A stretch of 64,000 nucleotides of DNA from the NCBI GenBank assembly GCA_031216445.1, contig CM062199.1:3775001-3839000 (forward strand), given 5' to 3'. A program made the position numbers and the translations under genes. Below are positions 1-13,395 of the stretch, piece after piece. Source of the stretch: Lateolabrax maculatus (Eukaryota > Chordata > Actinopteri > Acropomatiformes > Lateolabracidae). The notes below the pieces were generated by a model that made no database searches, had not been told where the DNA came from, and saw nothing but the letters and a program-made list of their open reading frames with translations. Each line of letters opens with the position of its first letter. The stretch's first letter is position 1.

Positions 1-1815
1 AAGACACACACAAACTCACAAAAGGATCTGACACCCGACAAGGAAAATGAACTAGTATATATAGCTGGCTAAAGGCTGAGTAGAGACAGGTGAAAGGAGT
101 GAGGCTGATGAGGAGGGAGTGGCTGAGAGGAGAGTGGAGACAGGTGTGTAGATGGGTGGGGGAATCAGGTGATGGGGAAGGAAGGAAAGTCAGAGGGCAT
201 CTGGTGGAAGGTGAGGGAAAGGCAGGTGAGGGGAACAAAGCAAGAGTCCAGGCAGTGAGCAGAAGTGACAAACAGACAGATCATGACAGCTCCACTGTTT
301 TCCAAAAACAAACCAAACTAAACTTCACATCAGTGAGCCACACTGTTGCACTGGGTGACACGTTCCTTCATTGCCATGAACACACAGACTGTAGTTTACT
401 TTGACCTCACTCCCACACACACTGTCCTGCTGGAATACTAACTAGAGCAACATGTGGATTCATCCGCTGCTGAAAATAACCCAACAACAAAGATACTGTA
501 TCTTCCTGTTTATTTGCTAAAAACTACAGTGACCCTGCTGTTTTAGGAAATTACTGAGCCTTTTCCCCCAAAATAGTGACTCAAGACAGAAATTAGGTTT
601 CGGCCACAAATAGGGTTGGGAAGTTGGGAAGTGTTAGGAGACAGACCAACACATTGCTGGTTTTGATCTTTTCATGTTGCCCAGTCTCTCTAGGAATTAT
701 GTTCATGATGAGTTGCGGTCGGGGAGGTGGATGGATATATTGCACTGTTTATGCAGGAGAACGGAGTTTGTGTCTGGTACAGATTTGTAAATAATGTTAC
801 ATTTTTGAAACCGCAATCACTCCCTTACCTTTACCATACTGTGGTTACCTTCATGTTGTAGAAAGAAACAGAGAAAACAGAGAAAGAAAGATCTAATATC
901 AACTAGAAGTAACACCAGCTTTGTAAAAGAACGAATGGTATTTTGTGTTTTTTGAAATAAAATGTTATGTTAAAAAAACAACACAAGGTCCAAGGCATGT
1001 ACAGAAAAACCACCAAAAAGACATTGATGAACCCCAAAATTATATATTGTCTTTCATGTAGACTGTTCTTTTGAAGTCTCATTCAGGCCTCCCTCTAAAC
1101 TTAAATATCTGCCAATGATTAGGGCTTGAAAGCATGTTAATGAACTGTCTGCACAAATGATCTATTACAGTGTGACACATAATTCGTCTGATCTAGTGTA
1201 CCTAAATCTTTTGAGAAAATAAAATCAAAAGGCAGGAATAATTAAAAGCAAACTCAAAACCCATAAATTATAGAAAGAAATTGTCAAATTATAACAATTG
1301 AATTCTACAAAATTGAAGGCAGCGTGAGAATACCCTCCCCTCCCTCCTCTCTCATCTCCTGCCTTAATTCTCTCCCCGCCCCTCTCAGGGGTTTTGTTCT
1401 GGCGAGGAAGGTTAGGAAGTAGATTAACAGCGGCAGCGGGGAAATCACAGGGCGGCACCGTGCACAGATCATGTTCTGCTGACTGATGAGCCCCTGCTTT
1501 CCCGCAGCTCCACCAGTCTGTATTGATTGTTAAAAACCTCGGCAACATGCTGCATGCACGTAGTCCTTTTACGCCTGTACAGTACGTCACTATGAAACCT
1601 TTTTATTGCAATGCGTCTGTTTTTATTTGTGTTATTCTGCACCAGTACGTCCTTTTTGGGCTCTTTATTCTTCTTCTTAATCTTTCTTTCTTCAGATCTG
1701 CACTTAAAGTATCTGGATTTCATACTCTCCTTCTGGTGTTTCTTTCAGATCAAAACATCTCTTGATTTTCACTCAGCACCATGTAGGGTGAGTGCTTGAG
1801 CAGATGTCTTTCTCT

Positions 1816-1879
<64 letters not shown>

Positions 1880-2667
1880 TGGTTTTGCCAGCTGAGCACA
1901 GAGCACTCCTGTCCTGCCAGCTTGAGAAATGAGAGGAAGCATTTTACAAGTTGTGTGGTTGTACTTCCATAACCTGACTCGTGCTGTACATATCAGCCAC
2001 TACAACTGAATGCAGCGATTGTATGGCATCAAGAAAAAAAGCATCTTACCCTCCAAACTGGATCCATCGTTCATACAGCATGTGTGAAAATGGAAGAACC
2101 AAGGATGTGTAGTATGGTCAAGCTTAAAACTCTTATTCTGGAATGTTTTATTCTTTATTTTCTTCCAATCTGACTTTAAATGTATAAATCATTTATATTT
2201 AAATATTTAACAAGTGTAGAATTCCTTTAATTTGAATGCAAAAAGCACTAAGCCCCATTTTTAAACTCTGTCTAAAAGACTGTGTAACTTTTAGAAGAGA
2301 AGTGACACAATCTTCTTCTCACAAATAAAAAGTTGAATTCAAAAGAAATAAAATGGACACTTCAGTACACTTTTTGCAGCTCTGCTCTTGTTTGGATTGG
2401 TTTGGATTGGTTTGGTTTGGTATGACTAGTAGCTTATGATGGCCAATGTTAACAAACTTTAGATATTTAAATATTGCTGTAACAGATATGACTTAGTCTG
2501 TTCACTCACTTAATCACTCCTCTCTGGATTTGCTAAAGTTTCGCTGTGTCCTATCATGTCACAGCTCAGCTCTCCTGTGGTTTTATTACTGAAGTAAAAC
2601 CAGAAGACATGTTTGTTGTTCCTTTCTGCTCGTTGTCAGTCAGGTCACCTAATGATGATGTCTTTCA
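1..2667. other. Intergenic; no gene supported
   Basis: AT-rich non-coding sequence. The only clear structure is an uninterrupted (TG)n of about 61 bp at 1818-1878 and a short TTGGATTGGTT tandem near 2393-2425. The short open frames here have no recognisable domain, codon structure or splice partners. Confidence 0.7.
1818..1878 (+). repeat. (TG)n microsatellite
   Basis: About 30 uninterrupted TG units. Confidence 0.98.
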
Positions 2668-3215
2668 CCCCATTTAGACCTGGTATTAAAATGTGATCTG
2701 TATCCAGACACGTTATAAGTAAAAAACGCATGTTAATACAAGGTGTAAATGTGTGATGACCAGATCTGCCAGAACACGTCTGGAGGTAGTTTGTCTGTCA
2801 TGGTGTAATCTTAGATAGGTGTAAACACAATCCGTACAACAAGCTGGCATCCGTACTAACGTCATCATTCTGACTAACCTGATGAAAACGTAAAGAAAGC
2901 AGGCTATACAGTGACTGGTCGAAATGGAGGCTTCACGTCCCTGGTCGACAGAGAAAAAGTAGAAACAGCCGGTACAGTAATAGCATCTCTGGACCTACAT
3001 CCTACACCTTCCAATGTGACACTTCCTGATCAGCCGCCACCTCAAATTACTCACGCGCAGATTTCTGCTCTGGTAGACAGAGATCTGATCTCAGTGAGGA
3101 TAACGAGATCAGGTATAAAAATACCAGGTGTTAACGCGAAGGCCAGATTGGATCGTATATTAAACTAAACTGGTGTCCAGATACAGATCTGTGTTAATAC
3201 CGGGTGTAATTGGGG
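2668..3215. mobile_element. Non-autonomous DNA transposon (MITE-like), 548 bp
   Basis: The left end (2668-2710) and the reverse complement of the right end (3173-3215) match over about 42 bp. Shared blocks are CCCCA, TTA, ACC, GGTATTAA, GATCTGTATC and GGACAC/AGACAC. This is a terminal-inverted-repeat element. An 85-codon open frame inside (2911-3168) matches no transposase I know and is probably chance. Superfamily not assigned. Confidence 0.7.
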
Positions 3216-3977
3216 TCGTAATGAGGCAGATTCATAAAGCCTCGGGAGACAGGCGAACATTTCACTCCCCAATTTGCGATGCTTAGATGGAAATGTCTAT
3301 CTGTGCACACTAACACCTTTCACTAGACTATGTAGGCATTTTTTTCTTTCTGTTCTCTCTGCTAGTTAGACTTTTTATTGTGTTCAGAGATAATACAACG
3401 ACAGTAATAGCAAAGAGCCTGGTTGTAAGCATATGAACATCTAAAGCCTAAACTCCTGAAGACATACTGTATGCCAGGGGCCTGTACAAAAGTCACTTTT
3501 GGTCACATTTTAAAAAGCCTTTTGTAACAAAGTTTATTCATTCAACACTTTCGACACTTCCATGTCGCATTATACTGTATAAGCACAGGTGTAAATATAA
3601 AAAATGAATGATGGCTGAATTCAGTTTAGCTGCTTGAGTTTCAGGGTCCTGGTATTGTAAATGTTGGCTCACTGTCACACTGCCACGACTCACTGGAACA
3701 CTTATATAGAACGGAGCCATGGTTAATGTTTTAGATACATTGTTAACTGTGCTTTCCCTACTGAGACAAGTCAAAATGTCTGCTTCGAAAGGCCTATTGA
3801 TTAGCATCAAACTAAATGACATCGTCTGATGTAACCACAATCACACCCTCAACATTTTCACACACTTTGAAAAGTGGCGTGAGATATCTGTGTCACACTT
3901 ACAGATACTGACTACGCAGAGTCTTCTCTTTAACTACGGTGGTTAGTTTGTTGCACATGCACACCCACTCAAACGTC

Positions 3978-4200
3978 TGTACAGCTATACTTGTGAGGAC
4001 ATTTATTGATATAATGCACTCCCTAGTCCTTGAACCTAAACTTAATTCTAACCTGAACCTTAAAACCAGGTCTGAACCCTCAAACAGCCGTTGAAGGTGT
4101 CTCAGAAAGTGAGGACCGGCCAAAATGTCCTCACTTTCCAAACATGTCCTCACTCCCATGGTCTAAAACTCAAACTGGTTCTCACAAAGATAGTTGTACA
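3978..4200. mobile_element. Foldback element with TGTACA termini, 223 bp
   Basis: The left end TGTACAGCTATACTTGTGAG and the reverse complement of the right end, TGTACAACTATCTTTGTGAG, form imperfect terminal inverted repeats. Inside are the 'GTGAGGAC...GTCCTCAC' short palindrome and a CCTAA/AACC-rich stretch. I recognise this as a repeat common in teleost genomes. It is followed directly by CA-rich sequence. Confidence 0.7.
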
Positions 4201-4386
4201 AGTGCACACACAAACACACACACAAACACACAGCGGTGCTTACAGCTACACATCCGTTTATTTGATCCTCCATAATGTCCATCAGCTGTCTTTTCGTGTC
4301 CTCTCGCTGTTTGAACCAGAGGCAGCTGGGATAACTACAGCCAGGACCAGGCTGGTCACACATGTTTTCAGGTCTGTCTGTATATA

Positions 4387-4417
<31 letters not shown>

Positions 4418-7400
4418 ACAGTACATAGAGTGTGTGCGAGCATGTCCATTTGTGTGTGCGCAAACTATATCACATGCTCTCTGCTCCATGAATTAAGCCT
4501 GAAAGCAGACTACTATCAGTCTTGTTCTTCCCTCCCATCAGGACTGAGCAGAGGTGAAAGGCCAAACCTCTAAAAGCAAAGCTGAGCTGTGACATCTGAT
4601 GTCTGAGGTACACCACAGATGCACATTCACACAGCTTTCGGCCAGGGAGGAGGAGGAGGAGGTGGAGGAGGTGGTGGTAACCGTGTCAAACAGCACACGG
4701 AGGCCAAACCAAGGCAGGGAGGGTTACAGTAAGAGAGAGATAAACAGGAGGAATCCAGGCTCAGGTTTAGGATGAGTGTAGCAGCACTGACTCTCATTTA
4801 TCAAACATGCACAAGAACAAATGTGACCTTACAGTAATCGCACAATCATTTCCCAAACAGTGTCAGTGTTCGTTACTGTTGTATTGTGATCAAGCTCACA
4901 TCTGGTCAGAGACTGTGTGCACACATTCCAACAAGCTGATTAATCCTGGACTTGAGTTTACACAATAAAAGTAACAGTAATAACCAGAAACATGACCGTA
5001 AGCATTATCAGAATCATAACCATGAGCATTTCACACATGGAACCAAGACACAGAATTGCTCAATAATTCAGTTGAACTCGCCTTGCAACATAACTGCCTG
5101 CTTGTTTTCTCATTTAAAACTGCTATAGGCATCATTAGCATTGTGCAAGCGGGATTACCAGAATTACATAGTATTAGATACTAATGCTCTGTGACAAATC
5201 ATGATTTATTTTGTTTCTATTCTTATTTAACCTTTTTAATTCAGTGCTTAATTTGGAATCAAAGGTCTGAACAGTAAGGGATTTGAAGGGGGGTGAGGGG
5301 GGATGCCACCCGCCTTGTTGTTGACCAAAAATGCATCCCCCTGGTTAACCTGCCCCCCCATCCCCTAGTAGCAGAGCGAGTGCAGTCAATGGAGATGCGT
5401 GACCAGCACACTCAAAATCGAAAGTGACGCAGTTTTCTCGGGCGGATCCGTGGCACACAGAGATGAAAAAATGTCAGCTTCTTTGACTGCAGCAACTGCA
5501 CGCTTCGGGCGCAGCCATCGGGTCAACTCCCCCCCCAGTTAAAAATTAGCAAATCGCCTACGGGTCTGAATAAATAGCCTCCTTACAATAATATAACATA
5601 TAGTGAAGACAGTAGCCAGTAAGTGTTTCATATTGTATAATAGTAGAGGACTGTAGGAACATTATGCTGCATCAAGATTTCTTGGGGGTTAGGGGTAGTC
5701 CCACCCTCAGAATTTAAGGGAATGTCTTACAGTATGTCCCCAGAAGAAAATGAGCATCAATGGTCATTTAATCAAATGCCTAAAATGACCTATGTTTACA
5801 TTTTCTTGAAAAGGGCTGCTCGTCATTAGCGATTTAGCGAACTTCTTGACTGCAATCCTATTCAATTTCATAATTTCAGTCATTGCAGTTAAAAGATGTA
5901 TTATCATTATTATTACAATATACTATTAATATTCTAAAATATACTTGTTCTAAGGTTTACAGTGTGCTGTCGTCAATAAGAAGTGACTTTCATGTCATGT
6001 ACTTACAGGAAGTAATTCAAGGCCTGAGCCAATAGACGCCCATTCCAAATTTGAAAACTTTACTAATGAGTAAAAATGTTTTCTAAATGATTCTTTTTTT
6101 TCATGCTGTTGATCAAGTCGTTGAAACTCCATCCACAACTTTCATTTTTTCCAGCTACAGCTCCTTCTACATTTTGAGTTGCACTATGGTGTAATATTGT
6201 CATCTATTTCTTTCTGCATGCTGGCATATTTAATAAACCCCATAGCTGAATAGTATAAAGCAATCTGGGAACAAATCATTACAAATGTTGCAACAGTTTC
6301 TCAAATCAGATACAGGAGGATTCCTGCAGAGCTTAAATCTGACCTCCTTTCTCGGTTTTGATAAGTGAGAGCCTCCTTTCCTTTCCTTTCCTTTCCTTTC
6401 CCCGTTCCAGGGAAAACTATTTTGACAAGCGTGCAGTTTTGCAGCGATTTCAATCCATTAAACTTAATGATAATAGCCCTTCACTTTGCATCCAAACTCT
6501 CGCTCCTCTCGCTCCCTATTTGTTATGAGTGATGTAGTGTTTGGCACTAAATGCTCTAATCTGTCTCTATCAAAAAAAAAGGCCCTGCCCTCCTTGCAGC
6601 CTTTCCCAACAACGCCTCGCGCTGTGTTGCTGACGTCTGTCTTTCCTGCGTCCGTGCCAGGAAAACACAGATAAGTGATGAAGTAGAAGAGGAAATGCAG
6701 GAAGAAGCGAAAAGAGATTATGTGGAAGGGCTTTTCTCCTTATTGACAGGAAGCCCTTTGTTGTGAACAGTTAATCAATAAATGGGGTTACAGTAAAGAT
6801 AATTCTATTTATATTAGAAGGTTCTTTTTTACTGTCAAACATGATTCACTTGTGTCGTCATTTCCTTTGTTCCCCCTTTTTTTTTTTTTAAGTGAAAAAC
6901 ATAATGCAACTTCTGGATTATTGTTCCTTTCATGATCTAAAATGACACTGCTTATAACCTTTGCAGGCAACTGTTACCTGTAAATTGCTCCGTGGGTTGT
7001 TAATGCACTGTGCGGCAACAATGATGTGTGTGTGAGGGTGTGTGTGGGTGTGTGCGTGTGCGTGAGAGCGTGTTGATGGTATGTGCAGTGCCGTACAATG
7101 GAGGCACATTCCATTCTTGCGGGGGCTGGATGATTCCTGCGAGAACAAATGCTCGCCTTCTACGCTGACACACACACACAACCTCTCTCACTCACACACA
7201 CACACACACAAATGCAAACACATGCATGACCACGAGCACACACACTCCACATGCTCCTCCGCCTACTCTTATCAGCTGTTATTTGTTCCCATGCTCACAT
7301 TAATCCTGGCCTCCCGCGCATGTTACAGAGATAAGGATGGCCTGACACAAGGTGCTATTAATCATTAGGGACTAATATCCAAATGGGCCCGTGGCAGGCC

Positions 7401-8164
7401 GACAACACAGGGTCACAATAAAAACAAATAAAAGTGCTATACATTTTGGAAAGCATCCTGCTGGCTCATCTGACCCACCAAGAAACCTCAGCGTCCCGGG
7501 CTCAAAGCCAGAGTCCATTGCTGCATATCAGTCTCTCTTACGACTTTTCCAGTCTCTTTTTACCATAAACTGTCTGATTACGAGAAAAAGCCTTAACCAT
7601 GTGTCTTTATCCATGTCACATGAGTTCCTGAAAAATGTTTATGACGCATTCAGAGACCTGATATGTTGCTTAAAGGTCCGTTTACAGGGTTAGCGGGTTT
7701 GCCAGTAACTTCAGGATTTGCAGTATTGTATTTCCTGGAAGGATGTTGTGTTGTGACACTCATGTCGGAAGCTGGATCACAGAGGTGACAGGTCCCATTA
7801 CAGGGCCTTCATGCTCACACAGCGACTCTGCAATGAAAGCTTTAAACCTGTGAAATGATCTGTGGCATTACAGTAAAGGATAACTAGGGTGTGTTACTAG
7901 TCAGGTTCTGTTTTTGTTGCTCAGGAAACAATTCTGTCAGTTATAAGAGGAAACAAAAGCTGGCACATGATCAGACAGGTGTTTTGAACGTGTTCACTTT
8001 CAGTTTTTCAAAAAGTAGAACATAGATCAGGCTAAACTGTCTACTTGTTTTTCCTTGTCAGTTTGATATTTAGGCATATACACTTTATTGCAAAGAATTA
8101 CGAAGAGCTGACATGACAGACATGAGAGATGCCATCCTGTATGATAAAAATGATGCCGGAGCCA
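4201..8164. other. Intergenic; microsatellites only
   Basis: Holds CA-rich (4203-4233) and TG (4388-4419) tracts, a GGA/GGT-rich purine tract (4643-4678), G- and C-runs near 5286-5365 and 5529-5538, (CCTTT)n near 6374-6400, and TG (7023-7063) and CA (7168-7211) tracts. No gene is supported. Confidence 0.65.
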
Positions 8165-8560
8165 GGAGGCGGGCAGCTCAGTTTAGCACACAGACAGTAG
8201 GTCAAAGGTTAAAGAAATCTGCCTAGCAGCACCTTTAAAGCTCAATCATTAACAAGTTATATCTCATGTGTTTAATCTGCACACAGACTGAAACGTAAGA
8301 GTCTTATTGATGCCGTGAGGTTGCCAGACAACCAGCAGAGACACCAAGTAGTCACAGCACATTAAACCACATCTTTAAATTTTTGTATAGATTAAACAAA
8401 CAAGATATAATATGTTAATTATGTGTGAATGTGAGCTTTACAGGTGTTTTTTTTTTTTTTTTTTTACTGACTGGAGCATCATATTTACCATACAGACATG
8501 AATGTGGTATCGATCCTTTGATCTAGTGCTCACCATCAAAGTTGAGGCGGTTATCATAAC
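8165..8560 (+). repeat. Fragments of a widespread teleost interspersed repeat (family R3)
   Basis: Phrases such as 'AGCACCTTTAAAGCTCA', 'AACAAGTTATATCTC' and 'ACAGACATGAATGTGGTATC' match a repeat I recognise from many teleost sequences. Related fragments are at 24995-25218 and 46845-47030 in this window. Confidence 0.5.
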
Positions 8561-11500
8561 ATAGAAAAGATGACCCGAGGTGAGAAAATGAAGCCCAAGT
8601 TGTAATAAACAGTAGTCTTATTTGAAGTTGTAGCTATTATTAAATTCAATTATTAACCCAACATGTTTAATAAGTGAATATTACAGTAGGAAGTAATAGA
8701 AACTAGAAGCTAGAAAGTATTTAGAAGCAAAACTATTCTTGGAATTATGGTCGGTGTTTTGGATATTTGTTGTTTATAACAACTATATTCATATTTTTGT
8801 AGTTTTGGCCATCGTTTCTATCAGTTAGGATAATGTTGAGATCTGAGAACATGACATGATCACAGAGACAATCATTTTAAACAAGCCAACAGTTCAGCCA
8901 CATTATGTAAACCACTTTATTTGGAAGTAAAACTGAAAGTGGCACAAAAATAATCCTAATAATCTGTCACTGCACAGGAAAACTACTGTAAATACAGAAG
9001 GTCAAAGTTGGAGCAGGAAGTCTGGGTAATAATTTTACAATTCACCTTTGTTTTTTGTCTTCTAAATGAGTTTGGCTAACCTGTGGGTTTGTTTAAAATC
9101 TGTTTCGTGGCTTTTGTTTCTTGCCTGTAGATTTATTTATTTTTTTAAATGTTGCCATGTTCCTAAATCTCAGCTAACTTGGTGAGAACAACGTTATTAT
9201 TATAGATAGGAATGAAGGCTAAACTACACTACACTATTAAGGGATTAAGTTATAATTAACCGGAATGATGTGTTTCCGGTTGGTTAAGAGGACTGCAGAT
9301 TTGTCTGTGTGACAAACACAAAAAACACATCCTGACACATACACATCAGTTCCTGTTATCTGGTAATTGCTAGCCATTGCTTATCCCCGAAAAGATCCCA
9401 TAAAAAACTACAGAGGAAGACACAATGATCCCTGGATTACTTTGGAGGGTTTCTGTAGAGACAGCTGCTGGGTTACAGTTAGCTGGGCTTTCCTCCTCAG
9501 ACAGAATTTAAATGTGTGGCCATTTAACATACGCCACGAGTCTGCAGGGTTCATTCCCCGCCAGCTCACTGCACTCTTTCATTCCCCTCAGGTTCAAATA
9601 AAATGCAAATGCGTTTTTTTTTTTTTGTATCACAAAGCTGCAGCGGAATCTTTTTAAAAGCTTTTAGTCATTTAGAAATATGCTCCCTCTCAATCCTCTT
9701 CACCTTCTTCTTCTTCTTCTCCTTCTTCTTCTTCTTCTTCTCCTGTTTCTTGGCCTCAGGTCTTGCCCTTCCTGTCAGCAACATTCCATAGGACATACTG
9801 AGCCTCTCCCCCTGCATGTGATGGTTGCAGTTGAGAAAAACACTGTCTTCCCTGGACAAACACTGCCAGCATGCAGGGTCAGAGTATGAAGTGGAATCAA
9901 ATGTTGTTTGTCTTTGGTGAAAAGAAAGCAAAAGAGTCTGGGAATGTGTTTAAAAGAGTGCGTGTTGAAACCTGGAATTGTAACAACCAATCCTGATCGT
10001 ACGATAGTATTACAGTAGCAGCTCCTTTCCTCTCATACATCAGCAGGTATACACAGATACACATATAGAAACTCAGAGGTGACGTCCTTTACCTTTGATC
10101 TGTTCAGGTTTCTCATGTACGCACTTTTACAATCAGTGTGTGTTTGCCCTCCTGGCCTCCACCCACCACCACCTCCAAGCAGGACAATGGTGTTGTGTAG
10201 CAGGGACAGGGTGGTCTCTGTGATAGCGCTGACCCCGATACACTCCATGTTTCCACTTCCTCCGCTACTCCCAGACGATGCATCATTCCTACCGTGTGAC
10301 AGTTACACTGTCAGCACAACATACAGTATTCTCGCTGGGGACCTTTTAGCTTTTTCCTGGATGTCTGCATGTAAAAACACCTTCCGGCAGATAATTTAAG
10401 TGCACGGATGCAGCTACTGAAGCAGAGGGACTTTTATATGTTCCTCTGCTACACCTCTGCTCTGAACATCGAGACGAGACAACCTTTATGTCTTTCTGGA
10501 TAGCCACTTTGTCAGATTAGGTGATTGTGATCATGCTGTGAATTGCCAAAGAGACTGTGTTTGTCAGACCGGTTAATGCTTAACCCAGGATTATATTCAA
10601 CGACAAAACATTTTGTAGCACCCCCTAGAGGTTTGTGGTCAATGCAGCCTATACATGATGTTTAGTGGGCATGCCTTTTCTATTGATGTTCAAAGTCACA
10701 TAATGAAGTTCAGAAGTTGGAGCAGCCATTTTCTCTAAGCAAGACACAGCAGGATTCAGGTTGTCTCTCTTCAATATTGTTCCATCCCAGCGTGTTGACC
10801 TGGAGAAGCTTTGCATGTACTGTAAGTCGTTTAATTCATATTTCATGCTATCATTTAATTTATTTCTGCATATATTTTTTGGGAATTGCTTCACTTCAAC
10901 ATTTGAATTTTCCCATGGTGATCATGGTAAACATTAGCACACTGACTTTAGCATTTAGTACAAGAACCCTTTCCAACTTCTGGGATTTTATTGACTTCAT
11001 GACCAGGGATGCTGGAAATGGAGTGCAACTCCTTTCAATTTCGAATTGCATTTCTCGTAGATCGTTACGAGAGTCATTTGACTGAACAATGTTCCTTCCT
11101 CAGAGCTGCTGGATGGAGGATACCACTGGGTGGGAGAAGAATTAGGGGTGGGGGTGGAGGGTATTTCCCAAAGCCTTAAGAACTGCTGAGTGAGGATATG
11201 ATGAAAGGATCTTGAGTTTCCAGTGGGGCCAATGTGAAATGAATGACCTCTATATACTTATGGAGAATGAGTCTTTTCTGGACTCAAAACAGCGCTGTGA
11301 ACAATGGACAGAGAAGCAAAACATGGGAAAAAAAGGGCAGAAAAGCGAGCAGCGATGGCAAATGTCAGCTGAAGTAATAAGAGTCCATTGTCGGACAGTA
11401 ATGAGCTTCTATTGTTGTGCTGTCTTACATAGAATTATCACTTGTGCTTTCTTTCAGTTAGTCATAAGGGATGTGGCAGATTGATGATAATCTGCCGGTG

Positions 11501-11681
11501 ACAACATATGATTCATTCGCTAATTTCTTCCTCTTTGACTTGTATTCTGGTTGCTTAATAAACGTTTCCGCCCCATGAGCCATATGCTGCAACATTAGCT
11601 TTCCCCTCAATCCACAAGACAACAGGTGGACAGGCACACACTGCGTGCATTTCAACACGCTGCAAACGGCTGCTTTCAATT

Positions 11682-11684
11682 AGT

Positions 11685-11718
<34 letters not shown>

Positions 11719-11778
11719 GGTGTGTGTGTGTGTGTGTGTGTGGGTGTGTGTGTGTGTGTGTGTGGGTGTGTGTGTGTG
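11682..11778 (+). repeat. (TG)n with GGG/GGGGG interruptions
   Basis: About 97 bp of TG units broken by a G5 run and two GGG runs. Confidence 0.95.
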
Positions 11779-11909
11779 AGACAGACTGGGATTTACATAC
11801 ATGCCCATTTTCATAACCCCATGAGAGAGAGTGAGTGATTTGCATGGGTAATGGAGCTGCTGTAGGAAATGCTGGTGGAAACAGAGCTGTAGAGTCTCGT
11901 AACAAGACG

Positions 11910-11930
11910 CCCCCCCCCCCCCCCCCCCCC
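11910..11930 (+). repeat. Poly-C tract (21 nt)
   Basis: Uninterrupted run of about 21 C (G on the minus strand). Confidence 0.95.
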
Positions 11931-13228
11931 GAGTTTGGTTAACAACACACAGAAATTAATCTAAGATTGTTGACTTTTCACTGTTTGGAACTAAGTTTTT
12001 TTTATTATTATTAATATTATTTTATCTGTTAGATACATTCCTTCCAAGCCCTCCTGCTTCCTGCCCTGATCAGAAGGTGAAGACAAACTGCTCTCTGTGA
12101 TAATATGACTTGTATGGACTTGCATGTATGACTGGAAGAGTGTAAGAGTGAGCAACAGAGAGAGAGAAGGCAACATGTGCGACTATGTGTCTACAGGGTT
12201 GTACTCGAAGATAGATGTTGTTTTCACACAAAATGAATGTTCATTGTATTCAGAGATACTGTATGTAATTTAGCTTCGGCAATAACCTTCACGTCAATAA
12301 AGTTTAATTGATTTTCAGTTTGTTTGAGACTAGTGTTGCATGATTAGTCGATTAATCAAGTGTTTCTCAAACAAAATCATAGGAACACCACTGTTATCAA
12401 CCAGTATAAATATAGAGAAATTTAGCAACAACACTGGCCAATATTTAATGTATTGAACAGTATCTAGAACTTCATCATTTTGTATGTATTAGCCACTAAA
12501 GAAGACTCTCAACATAGACTTTTGCCATGTTTTGGATTTGACTGATTGATTAGCATCACCTGTTCTTCTTTTCTTCAAGGCATTTATTAAGTAAGAATGC
12601 CCTTTTTTCTCTGGTTCCATCTTTTTCTCTGTTTATATAATTATATATTGAATATTTATTTGAGTTTTGGATTGTTGGATGGACAATGTGAAGCTGTCAT
12701 GGGACATTGTAATAAGCATTTTGTACTATTCTGTGGCATTTTAAAGGGTTAAACAGTAGAAAAATAATGTACTGGTTAACTGATACTAAAGACAACTGTT
12801 AGTTGCAGCAGTTTGTTCTTCTACAGTATACTATTTAGCAATGTGCAAACCATTTGTTTATCTATTTTTCTTATATTCTGAATTGCTAATACACTTTATA
12901 CTTTATAAACTTTGTAGAACTTGCTGCCAATAAAGCAAATTTAAATCTGAGAATGAAACAGAGGAAGGCGGAAGGAGCGCCATATTTTGGCATTATTTGC
13001 TTCACTTAGCATGACCCTGGATGGATTGATTGATGTTTGCTCCATTTTAATATTTGCACAGATTGTGTATATGTGTGTTTGGGTGTGTGTGTGTGTGCGT
13101 GCGTGTGTGTGCGCGCTTGTGTGCATGTGTGTGTGTTTGAGATACCATCGTGAGGTTAGGTTTCTGTGTAAATTCTTTTGGTCGTGTCCACAGCTGTTCT
13201 CTACATTCCACACTGGAGTCTGCTGGAC

Positions 13229-13312
13229 ACACACACACACACACACAGACACTGGAGCTTGCACACACACACACACACACACACACATGCACACACCCAC
13301 ACACATACACAC
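13229..13312 (+). repeat. (CA)n microsatellite block
   Basis: CA tracts at about 13229-13248 and 13262-13287 with further CA-rich sequence to 13312, directly before the hairpin at 13314. Confidence 0.95.
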
Positions 13313-13313
13313 T

Positions 13314-13395
13314 TACAAAACACAATACTGCATCATGCCACTATGCACGAAGGTCAACTGTTGCATAGTGGCATGATGCAGTATTGTGTTTTGTA
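13314..13395. repeat. Perfect 34-bp inverted repeat (hairpin) with 14-nt loop
   Basis: The left arm 13314-13347 and right arm 13362-13395 are exact reverse complements (left arm starts TACAAAACACAATACTGCAT). The loop is 13348-13361. No mismatch or bulge in 34 bp. It is not part of any element I recognise. Confidence 0.95.

Larger units (their letters stand above)
8561..13220. other. Intergenic; no gene supported
   Basis: Contains (CTT)n (9706-9745), an R1 repeat fragment (10914-10975), a TG tract with G-run interruptions (11682-11778), a run of 21 cytosines (11910-11930) and TG-rich sequence at 13069-13138. Open frames here are simple-repeat translations. Confidence 0.65.

Noticed and set aside
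2911..3168. 85-codon open frame inside the 2,668-3,215 element
   Set aside because: No transposase motif or other domain is visible; the frame lies in a short inverted-repeat element and is likely chance.
11555..11905. Open frames through TG/CA tracts here, at 12941-13376, at 37581-37938 and at 55767-56351
   Set aside because: Their length comes from dinucleotide repeats, which lack stop codons in most frames. The translations are runs of His-Thr or Cys-Val with no flanking domain.
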